The notes under the pieces: generated by a model | Told to the model about the DNA's origin: nothing | Database searches by the model: none | What the model saw: the letters and a program-made list of their open reading frames with translations, nothing else | Shown here: positions 7,669 through 15,000 of the stretch, piece after piece | Numbering within the stretch: position 1 is the first letter of the stretch | How the letters are laid out: each line of letters starts with the position of its first letter | Made by a program: the position numbers and the translations under genes | NCBI GenBank assembly: GCA_030589835.1 | Contig: JAUUZS010000025.1 | Coordinates: 1 to 15,000, forward strand | Direction: 5' to 3' | Length of the DNA stretch: 15,000 bases | Source of the DNA: Cyclobacteriaceae bacterium | GTDB lineage: Bacteria > Bacteroidota > Bacteroidia > Cytophagales > Cyclobacteriaceae

Positions 7669-10065
7669 ATGAAAGTAATATACTTTTTATCATTTATTTT
7701 ATTTGGCTTATTCAGCAATTCGTTGCCAGCACTTGCTGATGATAATATGGCAGATAAAATTCAGGATTTTGAAACCTATTACCAGAAACATTATCAGGAG
7801 CTCATTTATATTCAGGTCGACAAGGACTATTATATGGCCGGTGAGCAAATGAAGCTAAAGGTATTATGTCTTGAAGGAACAAAATCAAGGCCATCAAAAT
7901 TGAGCAAAGTAGCTTACGTAGAAGTGATGGACGAAGAGAATTCTTCAACACTACAGGCTAAAATTTTATTGGAAAACGGTGTTGGTTATGGTGAAATATA
8001 CATACCGACCAGCCAGCATTCGGGCAATTACATTGTAAGAGGGTACACCAGATGGATGAAAAATTTTGGGCCGAATTCCTATTTTCATTCCATGACCACG
8101 ATCATCAATCCATTTCGCAATCTTGGATTATCACCTAAGCCATTGCCAGAAAATGCGACGATGAACTTTTATCCCGAAAGTGGAACACTGCTTGATGGCG
8201 TTGAAAGTAAAGTCGTGTTTGAGGGGCTTGACTCCAATGGAAGCCCTTTTAGCTTTTGTGGTAAACTGATAGAAGATGACAATACCATCATTTTAGAGTT
8301 TTGCTCTTCAAAATCAGGAATGGGAAGTTTTACCTTTACTCCTCAATCCAACAAAAAGTATCGCGCTGAAATATCCCTCAATGGCAAGGTTTCTTCTACT
8401 CATGCATTGCCCACCATACAGGACAGCGGAGCATCGATAGCTGTACAAGACACAGGAAATAAGTATGAATTCCATATTCATGGCAAAGGAAAAAATTACG
8501 ATTCGGATTTGCTTTATTATGTCATTCACAGTCATGGAAAAATTGTGGCCTCAAAACGAATTATGCTAGTTAACGCTAAATCAGTATCAGACATTGATAA
8601 GGATGGTGTGCCGGAAGGTGTTTCTGCCATTACCTTGTTTTCATCGCAAGGCACAGCTTTGTGCAGCAGGTCTTTTTTTAAGAGGGCAATAGACAAGGAT
8701 GTTTTGAGCATGGAACTTTCACAAAAAACCTATAGCACAAGAGAAAAGGTTAGAGTAGATGTTTCATCGCTGAACAAGGGCCTGACACCGGAAGAAATGA
8801 ATTTGTCCATTTCAGTGGCTTCTCATCACAAGCAATTCGATCCCAATCACCGAAACCTTTCTGACCACCTATTGCTCGGCCAGTCAATAAATGGATATGT
8901 TTTTAACCTGGAAGCATTATTTGACGGCTCTGATCCCGAGGCAAAAGAAACAATTGATCGGCTATTGATTGCTCATGCAAAAGACGATTTCATCTGGAAA
9001 AACATTGAGCAAGAGGAAGCACCTGAATATATTCCTGAATATCATGGACCCATTGTGTCGGGTACGATCCGCAACAAATTTACCCAGGAGCCCACAGGGG
9101 ATATTATGACTTATTTGTCAATCCCCGGCAAAAACATTCGGTTTTTCACCTCCAGATCCAGAAGGGACGGGAGCTTTATTTTTGAGCTCAAAGAGGTGTA
9201 TGGCAGAAATGAAATCGTTATCCAGAATGATAATACCAGGGACACCATTTATTCCATTAATATCGATGATCCCTTTTCTCATGAATACGCAGACATTGAC
9301 CTTCCACCGCTCAATCTTGATGAGAAAATGGAGAAATGGATAATTCATCAGAGTAAAAATATGCAGATCGAAAATGCCAATCTGAAGTTTCAGCCTCAAC
9401 AGCCCTTGCTCACCACAGTAGATTCTTCAAGTTTTTATTACGAGCCGGATTCAAGATATTATTTAGATGATTTCACTCGTTTTATTGTCATGGAAGAAGT
9501 AATGAGGGAATATGTATATGGAGTGAATGTGAGAATAAACAAGCAGGGATACCACTTTATGGCTCTTGATATTGAAAGAAATATAATATTTAAGGAAAAT
9601 CCATTGATGTTATTGGATGGAGTACCTGTTTTTGATGCCGACGAAATAATTGACCTTGACCCCCTGAAAGTCGAGAAGATAGAAACTGTAAAAAGGAGGT
9701 TTCATAAAGGCTACCTCGATTGCATGGGAATCGTAACCTACACAACCTACGATGGTGACCTGGATGGGTATACACTGCACAAAAATGCTATGGTAATAGA
9801 CTATGATGCTGTTCAGCCCTTGAAACAATATTATTTCACTGAATATCCTTCTGCATTCAAAAAAAAGGTTACCACGCCGGATTTCAGGAATACCCTCTAT
9901 TGGAACCCTGAATTCACATTGGATGAAAAGGGCAATGCTTCCATCGAATTTTATACCTCCGATGACGTAAACCACTATGAAATCAACTTAGTTGGATTGG
10001 GCAAAAACGGCGAGGTATACTCAAAAAGCATTCGATTTGAGGTGACCCAGGAACACTCAAAATAA
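7669..10065 (+). CDS. Secreted macroglobulin-like (MG2) protein with a TonB-plug-like C-terminal segment
   Basis: The 798-residue product begins with a signal peptide (1-23, cleavage likely after ALA). Residues about 46-150 resemble the MG2 domain of bacterial alpha-2-macroglobulins: LIYIQVDKDYYMAGEQMKLK, then GEIYIPTSQHSGNYIVRGYT. There is no thioester CxEQ motif and the protein is about half the length of a full macroglobulin. A central segment (about 460-510, GPIVSGTIRNKFTQEPTGD) resembles a carboxypeptidase-regulatory-like fold. Residues 645-700 look like a TonB plug strand set: PLMLLDGVPVFDADEI, DPLKVEKIETVKRR and GIVTYTTYDGD. The C-terminus (about 744-795, YWNPEFTLDEKGNASIEFYT) is again macroglobulin-like. 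No transmembrane barrel is seen. It lies 15 bp after the DUF4249 gene and closes the operon. It probably acts in the periplasm or on the surface beside the receptor; that role is inferred. Confidence 0.85.
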   Translation: MKVIYFLSFILFGLFSNSLPALADDNMADKIQDFETYYQKHYQELIYIQVDKDYYMAGEQMKLKVLCLEGTKSRPSKLSKVAYVEVMDEENSSTLQAKILLENGVGYGEIYIPTSQHSGNYIVRGYTRWMKNFGPNSYFHSMTTIINPFRNLGLSPKPLPENATMNFYPESGTLLDGVESKVVFEGLDSNGSPFSFCGKLIEDDNTIILEFCSSKSGMGSFTFTPQSNKKYRAEISLNGKVSSTHALPTIQDSGASIAVQDTGNKYEFHIHGKGKNYDSDLLYYVIHSHGKIVASKRIMLVNAKSVSDIDKDGVPEGVSAITLFSSQGTALCSRSFFKRAIDKDVLSMELSQKTYSTREKVRVDVSSLNKGLTPEEMNLSISVASHHKQFDPNHRNLSDHLLLGQSINGYVFNLEALFDGSDPEAKETIDRLLIAHAKDDFIWKNIEQEEAPEYIPEYHGPIVSGTIRNKFTQEPTGDIMTYLSIPGKNIRFFTSRSRRDGSFIFELKEVYGRNEIVIQNDNTRDTIYSINIDDPFSHEYADIDLPPLNLDEKMEKWIIHQSKNMQIENANLKFQPQQPLLTTVDSSSFYYEPDSRYYLDDFTRFIVMEEVMREYVYGVNVRINKQGYHFMALDIERNIIFKENPLMLLDGVPVFDADEIIDLDPLKVEKIETVKRRFHKGYLDCMGIVTYTTYDGDLDGYTLHKNAMVIDYDAVQPLKQYYFTEYPSAFKKKVTTPDFRNTLYWNPEFTLDEKGNASIEFYTSDDVNHYEINLVGLGKNGEVYSKSIRFEVTQEHSK

Positions 10066-10783
10066 CGTACTTACCTACAAATAGTACCAAAGAAAGGAAT
10101 AGCCGAATCACCCTAATTTCGAGTTATTTATCTTTTTATCTTAGTCAAGGAAAAATACTTGGTACGATTACTATGGAAAGTTAACTCATCAATAATTAGC
10201 TTGTCATAAGATAAGCAAATCAGCCCACCTTTGTGAGGAGCTTATAATATGTTTATTCTATGCAAATTAATTTGATTGCGCTGCGAATTTCAGTGTAAAG
10301 TCCCTTTTTTACATCTGCTGGTAAAAAATACATCACAGAGAATGATGGAGAAAAAACAACGTTGCTCGCTATGAATTATTAAAGGTTGTACATGTTAAAT
10401 GTCATTTTTCTCAATGATGTAAAATGATCCTTGCATCAATAAATCCTGCATGACTTGGCTCAGGCAATGGGTGGTTTGTAATATGATGCGAAACTTGAGA
10501 AAACAATATGCGTTTTGAAGGGTTAATTGAAAAATGGATAGCTCACAGCCTTTATCTGGCTAGTGGTTGAAATCTTTTGGGTCAGGATAAATCAATGGCA
10601 ATCAGATCGAATAGCGTAAAGGGTGATAAAAGTTAATATTCAAATAAATTTCAGAACAAGGTCAATGAAGTGATAAAGAACCCATTAACAGTATAAATAA
10701 CGATTTCCTGAATTATGCAGGTTAGGAATCTTACATAATTTTTTCCAACTTATAAAAAGAAACAGGCTCAAAACAACCTATTT
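10066..10783. other. Long intergenic region without a convincing gene
   Basis: All six frames are broken by frequent stops. The longest plausible short frames (10253-10333 on the minus strand; 10451-10519 on the plus strand) have no recognisable similarity and no start signals. A 7-bp inverted pair GTACCAA / TTGGTAC flanks about 65 bp near the start (10085-10165), too widely spaced for a terminator. I see no tRNA, no perfect TAnnTTTG promoter near the DUF5686 gene, and no mobile-element ends. The region must hold the end of the receptor transcript and probably the DUF5686 promoter, but neither can be placed. It could also be decayed coding DNA. Confidence 0.5.
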
Positions 10784-10843
10784 ATCGAACGTCCAGAAAA
10801 AACATATCGACGCCTTCTAATACTTCTTTTCTGTTTTTTTTTA

Positions 10844-13306
10844 ATGGGTACTATTTCCTATGCCCAAAAAATCACAGAGATTAGCGGACGTGTTGTCGAT
10901 AGATTAAGTGGTAATGCCATTCAATTTGTAAATATTTATTTCGAAAGAACCAGTGTAGGAACCATCACCGATGCGGATGGAAATTTTTCCTTAACCTCCA
11001 CAGAAAATCACGATACCGTCGTCATTTCTTTTGTTGGTTATGCCCAACTTCTGATGCCGATACAGGTTGGTCAAAAGCAAAGGCTATCCATCAAGCTCAG
11101 CAAACAATTGGTTAACCTGGAAGAAATCGTTGTGCTAAGTGGAGAAAATCCTGCATGGGCCATAATCAGGGAAACGGTTGCAAATAAAAAGCAGCATGAC
11201 AAAAGAAGGTTGGATTCGTATGAATATCAAAGCTATAACCGTTTGGAATTTGATATCGACAACATCTCTACCAAGCTTAGCAAACGTAAAATGATCAGGG
11301 ATATCTGGGAGGGCATTGACAGTACGTCTTTAGAAAAAAATGTCAAAGGAAATGCCATTTTGCCAATCTTTCTCTCGGAAACTGTTTCCAGGTATTATGT
11401 AAAAAATGATCCTTTTGCACGAAAAGAGGAAGTGCAAAAAACCAAAGTATCGGGTGTGGCAGTGGAGGATGGAAGCATGATATCACAATTGGTAGGCACC
11501 GCATACCAGGACTATAATTTCTATCAGAATTGGCTGAGGTTTTTAGAGAAAGAGTTCATATCTCCCATTGCTGATGGTTGGAAGATATTTTATGATTATG
11601 AAATATTAGATACCCTGATTGTCGGGAATGACCAGTGTTTTGAATTAGCTGTTTTTCCAAACAGAATACAGGATCCGGCCTTCAACGGAAAAATTTGGAT
11701 CACTACTGCTGATTTCGCTCTCAAAAAGCTTGACCTGACCATTGACCAAGCTACGAATCTTAATTTTATCGAGAAAATTATTCTTCAACAAGAACTTGAT
11801 AAAACAGATGCCGGGGCATGGCTTCCTATAAAAACAAGTCTGCTGATCGATGTAAACGACCTGAGTAAAGATGCTGCCAGCTTCTTGATAAAAGCATATA
11901 ATACCACCTCAAATTGGAAAGTAAATGATACTAAAGACAAAAAATTTTATGCCAATGAAGTATTGATTGCTGAAGATTTCAATATCCATCAGCCGGAATA
12001 TTGGAATGCCGTGAGGCCGGAAAGCCTCAGCCCACAACAACTCAACACATATCTGGTCATTGACACCTTAGTAGAAATACCCCGTGTAAAAAGCTATGTT
12101 GAATTTGTAAAGCTGGCAACCACCGGATATTGGCGAAGGGGAAAAGTAGATATTGGCCCTTACCTATATTCATACGCCATCAATAATTTTGAAGGACATG
12201 CCATCCGTCTGGGGATGAAGACCAATGAATATTTTCATAGAAAGGTAACATTGAGGGGTTATGCCGGTTACGGATCCCTGGATGAACAATGGAAGTATGG
12301 CTTCACAGGAAGCTATATCATATCCAGAAAGCCGTGGACAGAATTCAAGCTGCACAGCTCAAAGGATCTGGAGCAAGTAGGAATACGCTCGGATGAGCTG
12401 ATCGACAACAACTACATATTTTATGCCGCAACCAGATGGCAAACGTTCAGCAGACCTTACTACATCTCAGACAACAGTTTAAGTATTCAAACCGAACCAA
12501 CCCGTGGCTTAACACACCAATTGACCTTACGTCATGAATACTATGATCCACAATACCCTTTTTATTATTATGAACAACCGGGTGTCCTTGATTCAAATTT
12601 AAAAAGCGATATTTCCTCTCCAACGATTAAACTTACCACCAGGTGGGCAAGAGACGAAATGTTTCTTCAGGATGGCAATGAACGCCTTAGCCTGGGTACG
12701 CGAAGATCTCCTATCATTCAACTGGATTATACCTATGGAATTAAGGGCGTACTCGACGGGGATTTTGAGTTTCATAAAATTCAATTGGAATTTAAGCACA
12801 AACTGAGACTCGGCGGGCTGGGAGAATCAAGATATAAGGTGAGGGGAGCATATTTCTTTGGTCAATTGCCCTATTTGTTGCTAGAAAATCATATCGGAAA
12901 TGAATCCAATTTTTATACCAATGGGGCATTTAACACCATGAATTATTTTGAGTTTGTTTCCGATCAATATGTATCCTTCCATTACCAACATTTTTTTCAG
13001 GGCTTATTGATGAATAAGATCCCGTTGATGAGAAAACTCAAATGGCGCTTACTAGGTACTGCAAATTTGCTATATGGCTCCCTGCGGCAGGAAAATATAG
13101 ATATCATTTCTCCTGTTGATCCTGAAGGCAATTCCTCACTCGAATTTAATCACCTGACTGAAGGAGTCCCATATGTAGAGCTAGGCTATGGCATAGAAAA
13201 TATACTTAGAATGATTCGCATTGATGGCGTACACCGTCTCACATACCGGGACCAACCTGATGCTCAAAAATTTGTACTCAAATTTAGCTTGCAGTTTAAA
13301 TTGTAG
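10844..13306 (+). CDS. DUF5686 outer-membrane protein with N-terminal carboxypeptidase-regulatory-like domain
   Basis: From the first ATG the product is 820 residues. Residues about 10-97 form a carboxypeptidase-regulatory-like domain (ISGRVVDRLSGNAIQFVNIY, TITDADGNFSLTS, VVISFVGYA, LEEIVV). DUF5686 follows, with its start signature NPAWAIIRETVANKKQHD, and a long beta-barrel-like region ends in FVLKFSLQFKL, as expected for an outer-membrane protein. The ATG at 10844 is doubtful: it leaves only MGTISYAQ before the mature part. The same frame is open back to 10739 and upstream encodes RPEKTYRRLLILLFCFFL, a textbook n- and h-region. No ATG, GTG or TTG lies in that stretch. ATC at 10784 would give ERPEKTYRRL after the initiator and is my best guess for a rare start, or for a mutated ATG. 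A run of nine T (10834-10842) lies inside the signal sequence. The gene has its own promoter region, being 0.78 kb from the operon upstream. DUF5686 proteins are of unknown function. Confidence 0.88.
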   Translation: MGTISYAQKITEISGRVVDRLSGNAIQFVNIYFERTSVGTITDADGNFSLTSTENHDTVVISFVGYAQLLMPIQVGQKQRLSIKLSKQLVNLEEIVVLSGENPAWAIIRETVANKKQHDKRRLDSYEYQSYNRLEFDIDNISTKLSKRKMIRDIWEGIDSTSLEKNVKGNAILPIFLSETVSRYYVKNDPFARKEEVQKTKVSGVAVEDGSMISQLVGTAYQDYNFYQNWLRFLEKEFISPIADGWKIFYDYEILDTLIVGNDQCFELAVFPNRIQDPAFNGKIWITTADFALKKLDLTIDQATNLNFIEKIILQQELDKTDAGAWLPIKTSLLIDVNDLSKDAASFLIKAYNTTSNWKVNDTKDKKFYANEVLIAEDFNIHQPEYWNAVRPESLSPQQLNTYLVIDTLVEIPRVKSYVEFVKLATTGYWRRGKVDIGPYLYSYAINNFEGHAIRLGMKTNEYFHRKVTLRGYAGYGSLDEQWKYGFTGSYIISRKPWTEFKLHSSKDLEQVGIRSDELIDNNYIFYAATRWQTFSRPYYISDNSLSIQTEPTRGLTHQLTLRHEYYDPQYPFYYYEQPGVLDSNLKSDISSPTIKLTTRWARDEMFLQDGNERLSLGTRRSPIIQLDYTYGIKGVLDGDFEFHKIQLEFKHKLRLGGLGESRYKVRGAYFFGQLPYLLLENHIGNESNFYTNGAFNTMNYFEFVSDQYVSFHYQHFFQGLLMNKIPLMRKLKWRLLGTANLLYGSLRQENIDIISPVDPEGNSSLEFNHLTEGVPYVELGYGIENILRMIRIDGVHRLTYRDQPDAQKFVLKFSLQFKL

Positions 13307-13309
13307 GGC

Positions 13310-13362
13310 AAGCATACCTTTTTACCAATATCCCCTTCCTGGCGGATCAGTCAGGTATGCTT
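13310..13362. repeat. Inverted repeat after the DUF5686 stop codon, possible terminator
   Basis: AAGCATACCT (13310-13319) is perfectly complementary to AGGTATGCTT (13353-13362), separated by 33 bases. It starts 4 bp after the DUF5686 stop. The long loop and the lack of a strong T-run (only CCATCTTTTC follows) make it a weak terminator candidate; it could also be a protein-binding dyad. Confidence 0.45.
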
Positions 13363-13411
13363 CCATCTTTTCATTTCAAGGCCAATATTGCAAGTGATGT
13401 TAGGGTTATGA

Positions 13412-13447
13412 GCACAAACCTGCCGGCATTGAATGGCAGGTCTGTGC
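13412..13447. repeat. Strong 13-bp hairpin between convergent genes
   Basis: GCACAAACCTGCC (13412-13424) pairs with GGCAGGTCTGTGC (13435-13447) at 12 of 13 positions (one A-C mismatch) across a 10-base loop. The stem is GC-rich compared with its surroundings. No T-tract follows on either strand, so a classical intrinsic terminator is not supported. An mRNA 3'-end stabilising structure or an extragenic palindrome is possible. Confidence 0.55.
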
Positions 13448-13573
13448 AAGCTGAATTGATATCAGAACTCAGTAAATTCACCATGTTGCTAAGAATAATC
13501 GCAGATTTAAATCATTAAATTTATTGGTAGGAATGATGGAATATGGGAATGAAAAAAGCTTTCGCATACTTTA

Positions 13574-13608
13574 TTTTCCAATCTTCCATTTTTCCAATCT
13601 TCCATTTT
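13574..13608. repeat. 16-bp tandem repeat (TTCCAATCTTCCATTT type), 2.2 copies
   Basis: The unit TTTCCAATCTTCCATT repeats with period 16 over 35 bp. Just upstream, ATGGAATATGGGAA (13536-13549) is complementary to the first unit (13576-13589) at 12 of 14 positions, so the whole 13536-13608 block could fold into an imperfect stem-loop. This looks like a small interspersed intergenic element rather than part of a gene. Confidence 0.6.
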
Positions 13609-13786
13609 AAAGGACAGAATTACTATTTGATTTGCGATTTACTAATGCGATTTCGTAAAAAATACTGAGCTCAGGATATATTACAGATTTTGCACGCATA
13701 GCCATAACTCGGGTTAATGATTTTAACGCCGTATAAAGGAAAAAGACAAGCAAAATTGTAATGATATTCAGGAACCGCTCTACTTG

Positions 13787-14146
13787 TTATTGATAAATTT
13801 TCTTATCGTAAACGTAGGAGATCAACAGTAAAATAAGTGCAATTACAGCGCCAGGAAACTCTCCATCACCAACCATTAAGTGGGCGCCAAGTGCAATCAA
13901 AAAGTCAAAAAAGAAACCTGCATACGCCCATTCTTTTAAGACGGCTGACTTTTTAGTTAATATAGCAATCAAACCTAAAATTTTGGCTAAGGCCAAAGGG
14001 TAAACGAGGTATGCCGGATACCCCAAGGACATGAAGGTCTCTCGAACAGCTTCGTTATTGAAAATATACATGGCCGATGACATAAGCAACATGGCGGTTA
14101 ATAGTCCTGTTGCTACCCAGTAAATAATCTTATTTCTTTTTTTCAT
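13787..14146 (-). CDS. DoxX-like four-helix membrane protein
   Basis: The 119-residue protein fits the small DoxX-like family: four predicted transmembrane helices at about 7-28, 44-63, 73-92 and 97-114. Family-typical features are the short motif LGYPAYLVYPLALAKILG at the start of helix 2, then a basic loop (TKKSAVLKEWAYAGFFFD) and a late GAHL. The length is usual and the gene looks intact. It would sit in the inner membrane. The precise role of this subfamily is not established; relatives are linked loosely to redox or stress functions. It stands alone, facing the DUF5686 gene tail to tail, with only lysine-rich MKKRNK before the first helix and no Shine-Dalgarno sequence. Confidence 0.85.
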   Translation of the reverse strand: MKKRNKIIYWVATGLLTAMLLMSSAMYIFNNEAVRETFMSLGYPAYLVYPLALAKILGLIAILTKKSAVLKEWAYAGFFFDFLIALGAHLMVGDGEFPGAVIALILLLISYVYDKKIYQ

Positions 14147-14831
14147 TTTTATAGATTGTTAGTTTTTACTATATACTAAACCGTATTTCAGGATTTTGTT
14201 TAAAAAATGTTTCTTCCCCTTGGTTTATTTTCGGCATATTAATACTGGCTCATGATAGAATAGTGTGGGTGAAGATATTAAGGATGCTTAACTGTGTATG
14301 ATAAACAGTCTTGAAATATTTCGATAACCCTTTACCTTGGAGAGCCATGGTATGTAGCGGAAGTACGCTTCGATAAAAGCATCAGGGAAGAACCCATTCC
14401 GTATAGATTTGCAATGCACCAAAGAGTAATAAAGGACATAATTACCTAACCAGATATGTTAGTCGCTACAGTGGGAATAGGATCAATTCATTCAATCCAA
14501 TAAATATGTTCCATAAATCAGTTTTTCTTACAAAAGGAGAAATTAAGATATATAGAGCCCTGGTATCCCTTTTGTCGAATGAAATGGCATCTTTATCGAG
14601 AATAAATTGCTGTTAATAATTTTTGCTTAAAAATGCATCGTGTGGCCAAATGTTCATATCTCCATGTTCACTATTAATTCAATCCTTAATAACACGCATT
14701 CCTTACGGTAATACCCCTGGTATAAACCGTCACTTAAAGCCAGAAATAGTCATCTATACTAAAAGTGATGTACATTCGGTATGTAAAAGTCTTGAAACAA
14801 GCAATTGATCATTTAAACTAACTATAGGATT
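14147..14831. other. Intergenic region with decayed coding sequence
   Basis: Apart from the broken regulator described separately, one protein-like open stretch of 44 codons occurs at 14315-14446 (reads ITLYLGEPWYVAEVRFDK, then EEPIPYRFAMHQRVIKD), bounded by stops and without a start codon. It is in the same frame as the second part of the broken regulator, so both may descend from one gene. The promoter of the DoxX-like gene (leftward) and of the YfiR-like gene (rightward) should lie here, but no clear match to TTTG/TAnnTTTG is seen. Confidence 0.4.
14506..14677 (+). pseudogene. Remnant of a LuxR-type helix-turn-helix regulator (frameshifted)
   Basis: Frame 1 reads FLTKGEIKIYRALVSLLS then NEMASLSRIN before two stops (TAA TAA at 14614-14619). 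Moving on by one base near 14612, the next frame reads AVNNFCLKMHRVAK. Joined, this resembles the C-terminal DNA-binding domain of Bacteroidota LuxR-type regulators, whose usual pattern is LTxxEIxIxxLxxxxLSxKEMAxLLxISxxAVxxxRxRMRKKL. Conserved positions are present, but the frame is broken, a residue is missing before NEMAS, and the basic arginines of the recognition helix are replaced. No full-length gene lies upstream; only short open fragments are seen. I infer a dead gene. The similarity was judged by eye, and chance resemblance cannot be excluded. Confidence 0.35.
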
Positions 14832-15000
14832 ATGAAGAGCAGCAAGGTGAGAGTTATATTAATTGGGGCATTTATTATGGCATTTTGTGGGATATCTGAT
14901 GTTTTCTCACAGCAATCGAATGTGTATAAAATTCAATCTTTGTTCTTATACAATTTTTCAAAACACGTGAAGTGGGAAAATTCGGGAAACGAAACCTATA
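14832..15000 (+). CDS. YfiR/DUF4154-like secreted protein, N-terminal part (cut by window edge)
   Basis: The first 56 codons encode a signal peptide (MKSSKVRVILIGAFIMAFCG, cleavage probably near VFSQQ) and then VYKIQSLFLYNFSKHVKW. The latter fits the start of the YfiR/DUF4154 domain, where the pattern YxIKAAFLYNFAKFVEWP is typical. YfiR is a periplasmic regulator of a diguanylate cyclase in Pseudomonas; in Bacteroidota the domain often appears beside sensor kinases or TonB-dependent receptors, which would lie beyond the window edge. The ATG at 14832 is the natural start because the signal peptide begins there. The remainder is missing from the window. Confidence 0.8.
   Translation, partial: MKSSKVRVILIGAFIMAFCGISDVFSQQSNVYKIQSLFLYNFSKHVKWENSGNETY

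Larger units (their letters stand above)
13307..13786. other. Intergenic region between convergent genes, with hairpins and short repeats
   Basis: This gap separates the ends of the DUF5686 gene (plus) and the DoxX-like gene (minus). It has no open frame of note. It holds two inverted repeats (13310-13362 and 13412-13447) and a 16-bp tandem repeat with an inverted partner (13536-13608), listed separately. Terminators for both genes are expected here, but no hairpin is followed by a clear T-tract in either direction. Confidence 0.6.

Noticed and set aside
9610..9975. 121-codon minus-strand frame inside the macroglobulin-like gene
   Set aside because: It is antisense to a well-supported coding region and has no independent evidence.
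10085..10165. Inverted pair GTACCAA / TTGGTAC after the operon as a terminator
   Set aside because: The arms are only 7 bp and are about 65 bases apart with no T-tract, so a stable terminator hairpin is unlikely.
10253..10333. 26-residue minus-strand frame with protein-like composition
   Set aside because: Too short to support, with no promoter, no family and no neighbour relation; kept only as a note on the intergenic gap.
14623..14808. 61-codon open frame on the plus strand
   Set aside because: No recognisable similarity, no signal features, and it overlaps the broken regulator in another frame. It looks like an incidental frame in decayed DNA.

Overview
The window looks like chromosomal DNA from a member of the Bacteroidota, probably Cytophagales-like. 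The evidence is the gene families (an STN/carboxypeptidase-regulatory-like TonB-dependent receptor, DUF4249, DUF5686, a macroglobulin-like secreted protein, DUF62 beside PhoH), AT-rich intergenic DNA, and start codons with no Shine-Dalgarno sequence. No tRNA, rRNA, CRISPR array, transposase or integrase was recognised.

Layout. Positions 1-479 (minus) hold the start of a PhoH-like ATPase, cut by the window edge. Facing away from it are a DUF62 (SAM hydroxide adenosyltransferase-like) protein and, 37 bp later, a secreted formylglycine-type sulfatase. Positions 2939-10065 form a tight four-gene plus-strand cluster: a secreted protein of unnamed family, a TonB-dependent receptor with an STN domain, a DUF4249 lipoprotein, and a large macroglobulin-like protein with a TonB-plug-like segment. 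The junctions are 9 bp, a 1-nt overlap, and 15 bp, so it reads as one operon building an outer-membrane complex. After 0.78 kb without a convincing gene comes a DUF5686 outer-membrane protein. Its signal peptide reads in frame upstream of the first ATG without any usual start codon. A 480-bp gap with hairpins and a short repeat element follows, then a minus-strand DoxX-like membrane protein. A 0.69-kb gap follows with what looks like a decayed LuxR-type helix-turn-helix gene. The window ends in the first 56 codons of a YfiR/DUF4154-like secreted protein.

Function. The centre is envelope biology: ligand binding and uptake (receptor plus lipoprotein plus macroglobulin-like partner) and an outer-membrane barrel (DUF5686). 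The substrate cannot be read from the sequence. The sulfatase suggests use of sulfated substrates, but it is not in a recognisable polysaccharide utilisation locus here (no SusC/SusD pair or glycoside hydrolase). The main points to re-examine are the four-gene cassette, the missing DUF5686 start codon, the loss of catalytic residues in DUF62, and the broken regulator near 14.5 kb.
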